From Halomonas sp. SpR1 (lineage in GTDB: Bacteria; Pseudomonadota; Gammaproteobacteria; Pseudomonadales; Halomonadaceae): a stretch of DNA of 64,000 nt. The stretch covers positions 62,001 to 126,000 of the forward strand of contig NZ_JAUAMB010000006.1 of assembly GCF_031010175.1 (NCBI RefSeq). The letters run 5' to 3'. Position 1 is the first letter of the stretch. Every line of letters begins with the position of its first letter. A program made the translations under genes and the position numbers. The notes under the pieces were generated by a model. That model saw nothing but the letters and a program-made list of their open reading frames with translations, did not search any database and was not told where the DNA came from. Shown here one piece after another: positions 55,018 to 62,551 of the stretch.

Positions 55018-55971
55018 TTACCCCTCCCTGCCGGTGGTGGCGGCCTGGGCCGCAATACTGTCGAGTGCGGCGTCGTAATAGTTAGCCAAGTAGTAGTCGG
55101 CAATCTCGCGGCCGGTGGCGACCCACACATCCGGGTGGCTGGTGATGTACTCAAGCGCTTCTTCAAAGGCCTTAATACGGTGCGGGCAGCTCACTTGGTA
55201 ATTGTGAGTTGGAATACACATCACCGTGCCGGACTCGGCGCCCTCTAGATACAGGCGGTCGAAGTGGCGCTTGAGCATGGTGGCGTATTGGCGCGGCTCC
55301 ACCTTGTTCACGGCGTAGACGATGGTGTCGTTCATCTCCAGTGAGTAGGGCATGGAGATAAACCGCTTGCCGGAGCGAACGCTGACAGGCGTAGGCTGGT
55401 CATCGTGGAACAGGTCGCAGGTGTAAAGACCGCCTTTGTCGCCGAATAACTCTTCACCTACTTCGGCAAACAGATCCAAGGTGCGCTCCGAGTGGGAGAG
55501 CGCCGGCGCCAGATACCCAGCGCAGGCCTGGCCGGTATGGCGGTGGATGGTTTCCATGCTGTCGCGGATCATTGCCCGTTCCTGGTCTTCGCTAAGGCCG
55601 TAGGTGTAGCGGGTGTTGTAGATGCCGTGGCTGAAGAACTCCCAGTTGCGCTCTTTGCACATCCGGATAATCTCGGGATGGTGCTCGCATAGCGCCACCG
55701 ACAGCGACACCGAGCCGCGAATGCCGTACTTGTCCAGCAGGGCCATCTGACGCTGGTGGCCAACCCGGTTGCCGTAGTCGCGAATGCTGTAGCCGGGCAC
55801 CGAAGGGTGCGGATGCGGCCAGGGGCTGCGCTGGGGATTCTGCGGCGGGTCGAGTTCGTAGTACTCGATATTGGGCGCGACCCAGAAGGCTACCTTGGCG
55901 CCTCCTGGCCACTCGATCTTGGGGCGTTGGTCGTAGGCCCAGTAGTCGTAAACGCCTAGTGATTCTTTCAT
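55018..55971 (-). CDS. PuuE-like polysaccharide deacetylase-family hydrolase (first copy)
   Basis: 317 residues, cytoplasmic NodB-fold protein. RDYGNRVG (64-71), FFSHGIYN (113-120, metal His) and HNYQVSCPHRIKAFE near the end are typical of the PuuE allantoinase/cyclic-amide group. ATG 55971 is preceded by GAGGAG; the open frame upstream to 56013 is unlikely. Follows the amidase gene by 28 bases. Reaction not proven: opening of a cyclic amide or imide is the family expectation. Confidence 0.82.
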   Translation of the reverse strand: MKESLGVYDYWAYDQRPKIEWPGGAKVAFWVAPNIEYYELDPPQNPQRSPWPHPHPSVPGYSIRDYGNRVGHQRQMALLDKYGIRGSVSLSVALCEHHPEIIRMCKERNWEFFSHGIYNTRYTYGLSEDQERAMIRDSMETIHRHTGQACAGYLAPALSHSERTLDLFAEVGEELFGDKGGLYTCDLFHDDQPTPVSVRSGKRFISMPYSLEMNDTIVYAVNKVEPRQYATMLKRHFDRLYLEGAESGTVMCIPTHNYQVSCPHRIKAFEEALEYITSHPDVWVATGREIADYYLANYYDAALDSIAAQAATTGREG

Positions 55972-55999
55972 AACCGGCTCCTCTGAAGCTTGGTAGGCC

Positions 56000-56665
56000 T
56001 TAGGCGTCGCCATTCAGCCACGCAAGTACATTGGCAACTGGCAGCACGTCCGCATACTTGAGGTGCAAGTCGGTGAGGTTGGCGTAGTGGTAGCTTTCGT
56101 GTTTATCCGCAACACACTCCATGGGCACGATAGTGCGGTAACCTCGGGACAGGCTTTCCACGGCGGTGGCGCGAATGCAGCCCGAGGTGGAACCACCGGT
56201 AATAATCACTGTATCGACCTGATGCCACACCAACAGGGACTGCAATGGTGTTTCAAAAAACGCCGAGGGCATGCGCTTGGTGTAGATCACATCGCGGCTG
56301 CGGTCGATCTCGCAGCGCTCGTCGAACTCTGCACGCTCAGAGCCGTACTTGATGTTCTGCAGAGAGTCCGGCGTATCGGTACGCGTGCCCCACACCCCCG
56401 CGTCTTCGGCAGAGTCTAAAAAAGCCACATGGGTCCAGACCACCGGCCAGCCTTTCTCTCGAAAACCATGGGCCAGTTGGTTGGTGTACTCCAACTGTTT
56501 GGGGTCGGTTTCGTAGGCGGTTTTGAAGAGATCGGTGCGAGTGTAGGCCTTTTGCGGGTCGACGTTGACCAGCACCGCCTTGTTGCCGAAGCCAAACGGT
56601 ACCCGCTGAGGGTTGGCCATGACATCGTTAAAAATCTCTTTTGCCGTTTTGTCGGTGGTCTGCAT
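56000..56665 (-). CDS. Isochorismatase-family amidohydrolase
   Basis: 221 residues, cysteine hydrolase. Catalytic triad Asp36 (VNVDPQKAY), Lys130 (TKRMPSAF) and Cys163 (STSGCIRATA); these are the nicotinamidase/N-carbamoylsarcosine-amidase/maleamate-amidase residues. ATG 56665 has GGAG six bases upstream; ATG 56671 is too close to it. Likely hydrolyses a linear amide or half-amide, in the operon with the two PuuE-like enzymes. Confidence 0.87.
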   Translation of the reverse strand: MQTTDKTAKEIFNDVMANPQRVPFGFGNKAVLVNVDPQKAYTRTDLFKTAYETDPKQLEYTNQLAHGFREKGWPVVWTHVAFLDSAEDAGVWGTRTDTPDSLQNIKYGSERAEFDERCEIDRSRDVIYTKRMPSAFFETPLQSLLVWHQVDTVIITGGSTSGCIRATAVESLSRGYRTIVPMECVADKHESYHYANLTDLHLKYADVLPVANVLAWLNGDA

Positions 56666-56722
56666 GGTCATCTCCTGAAATTGCTTATTTATAAATAATC
56701 GGCACGGTCTGTTGAGCGAGCG

Positions 56723-57628
56723 CTAGCGATTGTCGTACTGCTCGCCCAGCTCCAGCATCGCCTGGGTGCCTAAGTAGTCGTTAAGCTGTTTGAAATCGAG
56801 CATCTGATCGCGGAAGGCGTCGGTGGTGCCGTCCTGTTTCAGCGTGGCAAAGAAGCGGCTGGCCATGTGGGTAATTGCCCGCACCAGCGCGCCGGGGAAA
56901 ATGACCAGCGAGAAGCCTAGCTCTTCCAGCGCCTGGGCGTTCTGCAGCGGCGTGTCGCCCCCCTCGACCATATTGGCCATAATCGGCACTTTGCCTCTGA
57001 ACTGGGTCATGATCTTACTGATATCTTCGTCGCTGCGGATGCCTTCGATAAACAGCATATCCACGCCCGCCTCGAAATAGGCCTGAGCGCGCTCAATGGC
57101 GCTGTCGGTGCCTTCTACGCCAAGCGCATCGGTTCGGCCAATAATCAGCGTGCTATCGCTTTCACGGGCGTCCAGTGCAGCATGCAATTTACCGACCATT
57201 TCGCTTTTGGAGACCAGCGTTTTGCCGCGCAGGTGACCGCAGCGCTTCGGATAGGTTTGATCTTCCAACTGAATGGCGTTGGCGCCAGAACGCTCCAGCA
57301 GGCGTACGCTGCGCATCACGTTCATGGCGTTGCCAAAGCCGGTATCGCAATCCACGACAACGGAGAGGTTGGTGCGCTCGCGAATATGTGACATCGCGGT
57401 GCAAATTTCGGTAATGCTGAGAAGGCCAATATCCGGTCGACCCAGCTGGGTATAGGCCAGGCTGGCGCCGGAAAGATAGACGGTTTCAAATCCTGCCTGC
57501 TCTGCAAGTGAAGCGCCAAGGGCGTCAAACACGCCGGGGGCGACCACAATGGAGGTGTCCTGCAACTGCTGTTTAAGCTGGGCGGGCTGTCGTGAGGCCT
57601 GCTGAGAAGTAATTTGTTGGCTTGTCAT
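56723..57628 (-). CDS. Isocitrate-lyase/PEP-mutase-family lyase with KRCGH motif
   Basis: 301 residues. Mg site VVDCDTGFGN (91-100) and LEDQTYPKRCGH (121-132). The Cys of KRCGH (Cys130) is the acid in isocitrate, methylisocitrate and 2,3-dimethylmalate lyases and is missing from PEP mutases, so I call it a lyase cleaving a malate- or isocitrate-like acid. The first ~18 residues are a Gln/Ser-rich extension. First gene of the minus operon; probable promoter TTGACG (57805-57810) then the GntR operator. Confidence 0.85.
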   Translation of the reverse strand: MTSQQITSQQASRQPAQLKQQLQDTSIVVAPGVFDALGASLAEQAGFETVYLSGASLAYTQLGRPDIGLLSITEICTAMSHIRERTNLSVVVDCDTGFGNAMNVMRSVRLLERSGANAIQLEDQTYPKRCGHLRGKTLVSKSEMVGKLHAALDARESDSTLIIGRTDALGVEGTDSAIERAQAYFEAGVDMLFIEGIRSDEDISKIMTQFRGKVPIMANMVEGGDTPLQNAQALEELGFSLVIFPGALVRAITHMASRFFATLKQDGTTDAFRDQMLDFKQLNDYLGTQAMLELGEQYDNR

Positions 57629-57762
57629 AACAATCTCATTAAGTGTTGGTAAGCGTCAGCGCGGTTTATCGAGAGTCACCTGGTTAGCGATACTTAAGGG
57701 CGCTGGTTCTGCAATAATGGCTTTCAAGCGGCAGTAATTGTGTTATTGATTAACTGTTGATA

Positions 57763-57780
57763 TGTATTATATATAATACA
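57763..57780. promoter_or_regulatory. GntR operator 1 (perfect 18-bp palindrome)
   Basis: TGTATTATATATAATACA, an exact self-complement, lies in the divergent region 75 bases before the gntR start and 134 bases before the lyase start. The half-site TGTATTA is repeated in the second operator at 58681. A -35-like TTGACG (57810-57805, minus) lies upstream of it for the lyase operon, so binding here would block that promoter. Confidence 0.75.
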
Positions 57781-57854
57781 TTTTTATGTCTATTAATATC
57801 CCTACGTCAAGCCTGACATAATTTTTTCGAACAACATCCTGAGGAGAGGCGTGG

Positions 57855-58661
57855 ATGAGCGAGGCAAAACCCTCTGCGGTGGGGGGTACCAAATCACACC
57901 GTATTTACCTGCTGTTGAAAGACGCCATTTTGAGCGGGCGGCTGCCAGCGGGCAGTAAATTGGCCGGTGAAAATAAGCTGGCGGAGCAGCATGGCGTGTC
58001 ACGCGTCACTGTCAGGCGTGCGATGGAGGCGCTGCAATCGACAGGATTGATCGAGCGTAAGGCAGGAGTGGGTACGGTGGTGCTGGAACAGCCGTTGGAC
58101 GCTACGGTGATGACTGCAAGTGTGTCCAATCTGATGCCTAACATGGTCAAAATGAGCCAGGCCTCCCAGGTGCGGCTGCTGGAGTTTGCCTATGTGCTGC
58201 CGCCGGAAATGATCCGCGAGCAGTTGGGTATGGCCCAGGGGGGGAAAGTTCAGCGCTCGGTGCGGGTGCGTATGGTCGACGATAAGCCGTTTTCACACCT
58301 GGTGACCCACGTACCTGAGTCGATCGCCCTGCACTACAACGAGATGGATTTAGCCAATACGCCGCTGTTTGTGCTGCTTGAGCGTAGTGGGGTGAAGGTT
58401 GACCACGCTTCCCAATCGATTTCTGCCACGTTGGCAAGCCACGAGGTGGCCGAAGCGCTGGATGTTGCGGTGGGTTCGCCGCTGATTTCACTCACCCGTG
58501 TGGTGTTTGATGAGCAGGGCCGGGGGGTAGAGCATTTGGATGCCCTCTACCGTCCGGATCGTTATCGCTTCCAAATTGACCTAGAGCGCAACGGCGACGA
58601 TCACTCCCGCTACTGGGAGCCTAAGGTGGCCGGAATGCCCACCAGTGGGAAAGCAGAGTAG
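57855..58661 (+). CDS. GntR-family (HutC subfamily) transcriptional repressor
   Basis: 268 residues. Winged helix LKDAILSGRLPAGSKLAGENKLAEQHGVSRVTVRRAMEALQ and a C-terminal UTRA ligand domain (TPLFVLLERSG, PLISLTRVVFDEQG, EHLDALYRPDRYRFQIDL). GAGGAG precedes ATG. It stands between the two catabolic operons and between two identical-type palindromes, so it most likely represses both until a pathway compound binds. Confidence 0.9.
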   Translation: MSEAKPSAVGGTKSHRIYLLLKDAILSGRLPAGSKLAGENKLAEQHGVSRVTVRRAMEALQSTGLIERKAGVGTVVLEQPLDATVMTASVSNLMPNMVKMSQASQVRLLEFAYVLPPEMIREQLGMAQGGKVQRSVRVRMVDDKPFSHLVTHVPESIALHYNEMDLANTPLFVLLERSGVKVDHASQSISATLASHEVAEALDVAVGSPLISLTRVVFDEQGRGVEHLDALYRPDRYRFQIDLERNGDDHSRYWEPKVAGMPTSGKAE

Positions 58662-58680
58662 CAATATGGCTTGTTTTTAA

Positions 58681-58698
58681 TGTATTAAATTTAATACA
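58681..58698. promoter_or_regulatory. GntR operator 2 (perfect 18-bp palindrome)
   Basis: TGTATTAAATTTAATACA, also an exact self-complement, sharing the TGTATTA/TAATACA half-sites with operator 1 but with a different 4-base centre. It lies 20 bases after the gntR stop and 107 bases before the LeuC-like gene, in an AT-rich stretch with a TTGACC at 58723. It should control the hydratase-TRAP operon. Confidence 0.8.
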
Positions 58699-58804
58699 GA
58701 TTTAAAATTATAAAAAATACATTTGACCTGTGCTATTGAATTGCGCTACTTGTATTGGGTGAGAATGATAAGACCAACGAAGGCCGAGGCAATGAGCGAA
58801 GACC

Positions 58805-60232
58805 ATGAGTACCCCTACAACGCTGTTTGACAAAGTTTGGCGCGCCCATGAGGTTCACCGCAGTGAAAGCGGTCAGAGCCTGCTGTGGATTGATCGCCAC
58901 TTTGTCCACGAAGGCTCTTTTCACGCCTTCAATAAACTCGCTGAACGCCAGTTGCCCGTTGCTCGGCCCGATTTGACCTTTGGTATTGCCGACCACTACG
59001 TGCCAACCCTATCCCGCGATCTGGCAGGCGCTGCCGACCCCAAAGTGCGTTCAATGATTGAGCAGCTCTCGCAAAATACCCAGCAGAACGGGGTGACGCT
59101 GTTCGGTTTGGATGACCCGCGGCAAGGTATCGTGCATGTATTAGGCCCCGAGCAGGGGCTTACCCAGCCTGGCATGGTGATGGTTTGCGGCGATAGCCAC
59201 ACCGCGACCCACGGCGCCTTCGGCAGTATCGCCTTTGGTATAGGCGCCTCGGAAGTGGCTCATGTGCTGGCTACCCAAACCCTGTGGCAAAGCAAACCCA
59301 AGGTGATGCGGATCACCGTCGAAGGCCAACTAGCCGAAGGCATCACCGCCAAGGATATCGCACTGACCTGGATTTCACGCCTGGGCGCTGACGGCGCGCG
59401 GGGATACGCCATCGAGTACGCTGGAGAAGCGATTCGTTCGCTCTCCATGGAAGCACGCCTAACGCTGTGCAACCTCTCTATCGAAGGCGGTGGTCGTTGC
59501 GGCATGATTGCCCCCGACCAAACCACCTTCGATTACCTGCGCGAGCGCCCCTGGAGCCCGAAAGGGGATGTCTTTGATCAAGCCTGCGCCTATTGGTCAA
59601 CGCTCTACAGCGACCCAGCTGCCAGCTTTGATCTTGAAGTGACACTGCATGCGGACGAAATCGCCCCAACGGTGACCTGGGGCGTTTCGCCGGAAGAGGC
59701 GCTGCCCATTGATCGCGCCGTGCCCGACCCAGAGCAACTAAGCGACCCGGCAAAAGCACGCCAAACTCGTGACAGCTTGGCCTATATGGGCTTAACGGCG
59801 GGGCAAAAGCTTACCGATATCAAAATCGATCGGGTATTTATCGGTTCCTGTACCAACGCCCGGATTGAAGACTTACGCGCCGCTGCCGCCGTGCTGGCTG
59901 GGCACAAAAGCCGCGTACCCGGCATGGTCTCGCCAGGCTCAACGCTGGTGAAAACCCAGGCCGAAGCTGAAGGGCTAGACCGCATCTTTATCGACGCCGG
60001 GCTTGAGTGGCGCCACTCGGGCTGCTCTATGTGCGTGGGTATGAACGGTGATTTGGTCGCCAGCGGCGAGCGCTGCGCCTCTACCACTAACCGCAATTTT
60101 AAGGGCCGCCAAGGGCCAGGGGCGCGCACTCACTTGATGTCGCCTGCAATGGTCGCTGCCGCGGCGGTCAATGGTCGCCTAGCGGATGTGCGTACGCTTA
60201 GTTCCACCGTTCAGGCATCAGGAGCGCACTAA
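58805..60232 (+). CDS. LeuC-like hydratase large subunit
   Basis: 475-residue aconitase-superfamily protein. [4Fe-4S] ligands Cys349 (FIGSCTNARI), Cys407 and Cys410 (SGCSMCVGMNGD), and GERCASTTNRNFKGRQG. The TLFDKVWRAHEV N-terminus matches LeuC. The catabolic setting (regulator, TRAP importer, lyase) and absence of leuA/leuB suggest a paralogue for another 2-substituted malate rather than leucine synthesis. Weak ribosome-binding site. Confidence 0.85.
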   Translation: MSTPTTLFDKVWRAHEVHRSESGQSLLWIDRHFVHEGSFHAFNKLAERQLPVARPDLTFGIADHYVPTLSRDLAGAADPKVRSMIEQLSQNTQQNGVTLFGLDDPRQGIVHVLGPEQGLTQPGMVMVCGDSHTATHGAFGSIAFGIGASEVAHVLATQTLWQSKPKVMRITVEGQLAEGITAKDIALTWISRLGADGARGYAIEYAGEAIRSLSMEARLTLCNLSIEGGGRCGMIAPDQTTFDYLRERPWSPKGDVFDQACAYWSTLYSDPAASFDLEVTLHADEIAPTVTWGVSPEEALPIDRAVPDPEQLSDPAKARQTRDSLAYMGLTAGQKLTDIKIDRVFIGSCTNARIEDLRAAAAVLAGHKSRVPGMVSPGSTLVKTQAEAEGLDRIFIDAGLEWRHSGCSMCVGMNGDLVASGERCASTTNRNFKGRQGPGARTHLMSPAMVAAAAVNGRLADVRTLSSTVQASGAH

Positions 60233-60870
60233 TGCAACCCATTACCGTATTGAACACACTTGGTGTGGCCCTTGCCGCGGCTAACGTGGATACCGATCAG
60301 CTCATCCCGGCGCGTTTTATGAAAGAGCCGCGCAGTGTCGGTTACGGCCAGTTTCTGCTTTATGACATCCGCCACGATGAACAGGGCACACCGGACGCCG
60401 AGTTTATTCTTCATCGCCCCAACGCGGGTGAAGCGGAAGTCATGGTTAGCCGCCGCAACTTCGGTGCGGGGTCGTCTCGTGAAGCAGCGGTTTATGCGCT
60501 GGTCGATTACGGCTTTCGCTGCGTGGTGGCGCCGAGCTTTGGTGATATTTTTGCCTCTAACGCCGTCAATAACGGCTTACTGCCTGCAGTCGTGGGAGAG
60601 GATGACGTCGAGCGTTTGCTCGCAGCCATCGGCGATGCTCCGGCGGCTATTCACGTTGACTTAGAGAAGCAGGTTGTCCGTGTCGCCGCAGTGGAAGTCA
60701 GTTTTTCCATTAGCCCCGTATGGCGCACCAAGCTGCTCAATGGCTGGGACGATATCGATATGACCCGCCAGCACGCCGACACGATTATCGATTTTGCAGC
60801 CCAGTACGCCAAACAGTTTCCCTGGACGGCGGCGCAGCCTTCCGAATCCACCATTATCAGTAAAGGGTAG
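60232..60870 (+). CDS. LeuD-like hydratase small subunit
   Basis: 212 residues. ANVDTDQLIPARFM is standard LeuD. The substrate loop reads RRNFGAGSSREAAVYAL (74-90) where leucine-pathway LeuD has NFGCGSSREHAPWAL: the Cys and His are replaced by Ala and Ala. This points to a different substrate. TAATG overlap with the LeuC-like gene means a 1:1 heterodimer. Confidence 0.85.
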   Translation: MQPITVLNTLGVALAAANVDTDQLIPARFMKEPRSVGYGQFLLYDIRHDEQGTPDAEFILHRPNAGEAEVMVSRRNFGAGSSREAAVYALVDYGFRCVVAPSFGDIFASNAVNNGLLPAVVGEDDVERLLAAIGDAPAAIHVDLEKQVVRVAAVEVSFSISPVWRTKLLNGWDDIDMTRQHADTIIDFAAQYAKQFPWTAAQPSESTIISKG

Positions 60871-60982
60871 CGGCGCCTAGTGTTACTCAAATAGCAGATC
60901 ACCATAAAAACAGCACGCACGCTTGCATCAATGGTTCCAAAACACCCAATAACGTAATTCCTTTTGTGCAGGAGACTAACCA

Positions 60983-61981
60983 ATGAAAAAAGTAACGCTA
61001 ACGATGGGCATGCTGACGGCCCTGGCCTCTACTCAGGCACTGGCGCTGGATGAAATTACCGCCGTGCATGCATTCCCCCCTTCGCTGATCTATACCCAAA
61101 GCTTTCTAGAGTTCGTCGATAAAGTGAACGAGCGCGGTGAAGGCGTGGTGCAGATCAATGTGCGCGGCGGCCCTGAAGTGATTGGCCTTTCCGAGCAGCC
61201 CGATGCAGTGCGCAACGGCGTAGTGGATATGGCCTATACCGCCGCAAGCTTCTACGCCGGTACCGTGCCAGAGCGCGATGCCATGGTGGCTTCTAACACC
61301 AATGCTATTTACGCCCGTGAAAATGGCGGTATCGACCTGCTCAATGAGATTCACCAGGAGAAGATGAACACTTACTACCTGGGCTGGTTCGACAGTGGCG
61401 TGAGCTACAACTTCTACACCATTGACGAGCCCACCATCGACGACGAAGGTAATCTCAATGTTTCGGGCCTACGCCTACGCAGTAACCCGGTGTACGACGC
61501 CTTCTTCCAGGACTACCTGGGCGCTCAGCCGATCAGCCTGCCGACCACAGATGTTTATGCGGCCCTGGAGCGGGGCGTAGTCAACGCCACCGGCTGGACG
61601 CAGATTGGTCTTAAAGACCTCAACTGGGATCGCTTCCTTAATTACCGAGTGGATCCTGCCTTCTTCTCCACCGATATGGGCGTGATTGTTAATCTGGATA
61701 GCTGGAACCAGCTAAGCGAAGAATCCCAGCAAATTCTCCAGGAAGTCGCCATCGAGCACGAGCGTGAGAGTGCCGAGAAGCTGGCGGATTTAGCCGAAGA
61801 GCAGCAGGCTCAGCTTGAGGCCGATGGTATGCAAGTCATTACCCTGGAAGGCGAAGCTGCCCAGCGCTTCTCTGATGCGGCCCGGGATGCCACCTGGGAG
61901 CGTATGCGTAGCCAGATGGAGCGTCACCCTGCAGGGCTTGAGCACTACGATACGCTGATCGAAAAATTCAACGATCTATAG
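60983..61981 (+). CDS. TRAP transporter DctP-type substrate-binding protein
   Basis: 332 residues, Sec signal peptide cleaved after TQALA. HAFPPSLIYTQSFLEFVDKVNERG, GPEVIGLSEQPDAVRNGVVDMAYT, and LRLRSNPVYDAFFQDYLGAQPISLP (with the carboxylate-binding Arg) are DctP features. Carboxylate-like ligand expected. GGAGACTAACC before ATG. Co-transcribed with dctQM and probably the hydratase genes. Confidence 0.9.
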   Translation: MKKVTLTMGMLTALASTQALALDEITAVHAFPPSLIYTQSFLEFVDKVNERGEGVVQINVRGGPEVIGLSEQPDAVRNGVVDMAYTAASFYAGTVPERDAMVASNTNAIYARENGGIDLLNEIHQEKMNTYYLGWFDSGVSYNFYTIDEPTIDDEGNLNVSGLRLRSNPVYDAFFQDYLGAQPISLPTTDVYAALERGVVNATGWTQIGLKDLNWDRFLNYRVDPAFFSTDMGVIVNLDSWNQLSEESQQILQEVAIEHERESAEKLADLAEEQQAQLEADGMQVITLEGEAAQRFSDAARDATWERMRSQMERHPAGLEHYDTLIEKFNDL

Positions 61982-61988
61982 AAACGTA

Positions 61989-62018
61989 GGGGCGCGGAGC
62001 AATCGAGCGCCCCGTTTG
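61989..62018 (+). terminator. Attenuating hairpin between DctP and DctQ
   Basis: GGGGCGC / GCGCCCC stem (11-base loop) then GTTTG. Weak U-tract, so partial termination that would raise binding protein over permease, as often seen in TRAP and ABC operons. Confidence 0.5.
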
Positions 62019-62044
62019 TGTGGCTTATTGTCCAGGGTTTTTTT

Positions 62045-62551
62045 ATGCGCTACGCACAACGCGGCTATTTACTGCTGCTCAACGGTATGGCTCTGCTGGC
62101 CGCTATCATGCTGGTCTGGCTGATGGTGGCCGTGGTGCTCTCGGTGGTGATTCGCAATTTAGGCCTTCAACCTTCAGCGTGGTTTTTCCTCTCAACCGAA
62201 TACGCCATGTTTTATCTCACGCTTTTGGGAGCGCCCTGGTTAGTACGTCAAAAAGGCCACGTGCATATCGAACTGCTTACCTCGGTACTGCCGCCTGCAG
62301 CGCTGAATATTCTTAGCCGTGGGGTGTCGCTGCTCTGTGTAGTGGTATGTGGCGTGCTGGCGTGGAAAGGGCTGGATTTGGTCATGCTCAATATTGAACG
62401 CAGCGACTATGACGTGCGGGCTTTCTTTGTGCCGAAGTGGATATTGACGATTGTTTTTCCGATCAGCTTCACCTTAATGGCAATCGAATTTGGCCGCTTC
62501 GTGGTGGGCCATGAAATTCTTCACAGCGGCGAAGCGGGGATTAAAGAATAA
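62045..62551 (+). CDS. TRAP transporter small permease (DctQ)
   Basis: About 168 residues with four hydrophobic segments; LVRQKGHVHIELLTSVLP and VFPISFTLMAIEFGRFV are typical. Starts at ATG 62045 with AGGG upstream; a GTG at 62018 would add nine residues. The stop overlaps the DctM start (TAATG), so both form the channel. Confidence 0.87.
   Translation: MRYAQRGYLLLLNGMALLAAIMLVWLMVAVVLSVVIRNLGLQPSAWFFLSTEYAMFYLTLLGAPWLVRQKGHVHIELLTSVLPPAALNILSRGVSLLCVVVCGVLAWKGLDLVMLNIERSDYDVRAFFVPKWILTIVFPISFTLMAIEFGRFVVGHEILHSGEAGIKE

Noticed and set aside
54081..55971. Cell-envelope chitin or peptidoglycan deacetylases
   Set aside because: Neither protein has a signal peptide, and the RDYGNRVG and SHG/AHG motifs with amidase context fit the PuuE/cyclic-amide branch better.
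58805..60870. Leucine biosynthesis leuCD
   Set aside because: No leuA or leuB nearby, altered LeuD loop, and a catabolic neighbourhood with a TRAP importer and GntR regulator.
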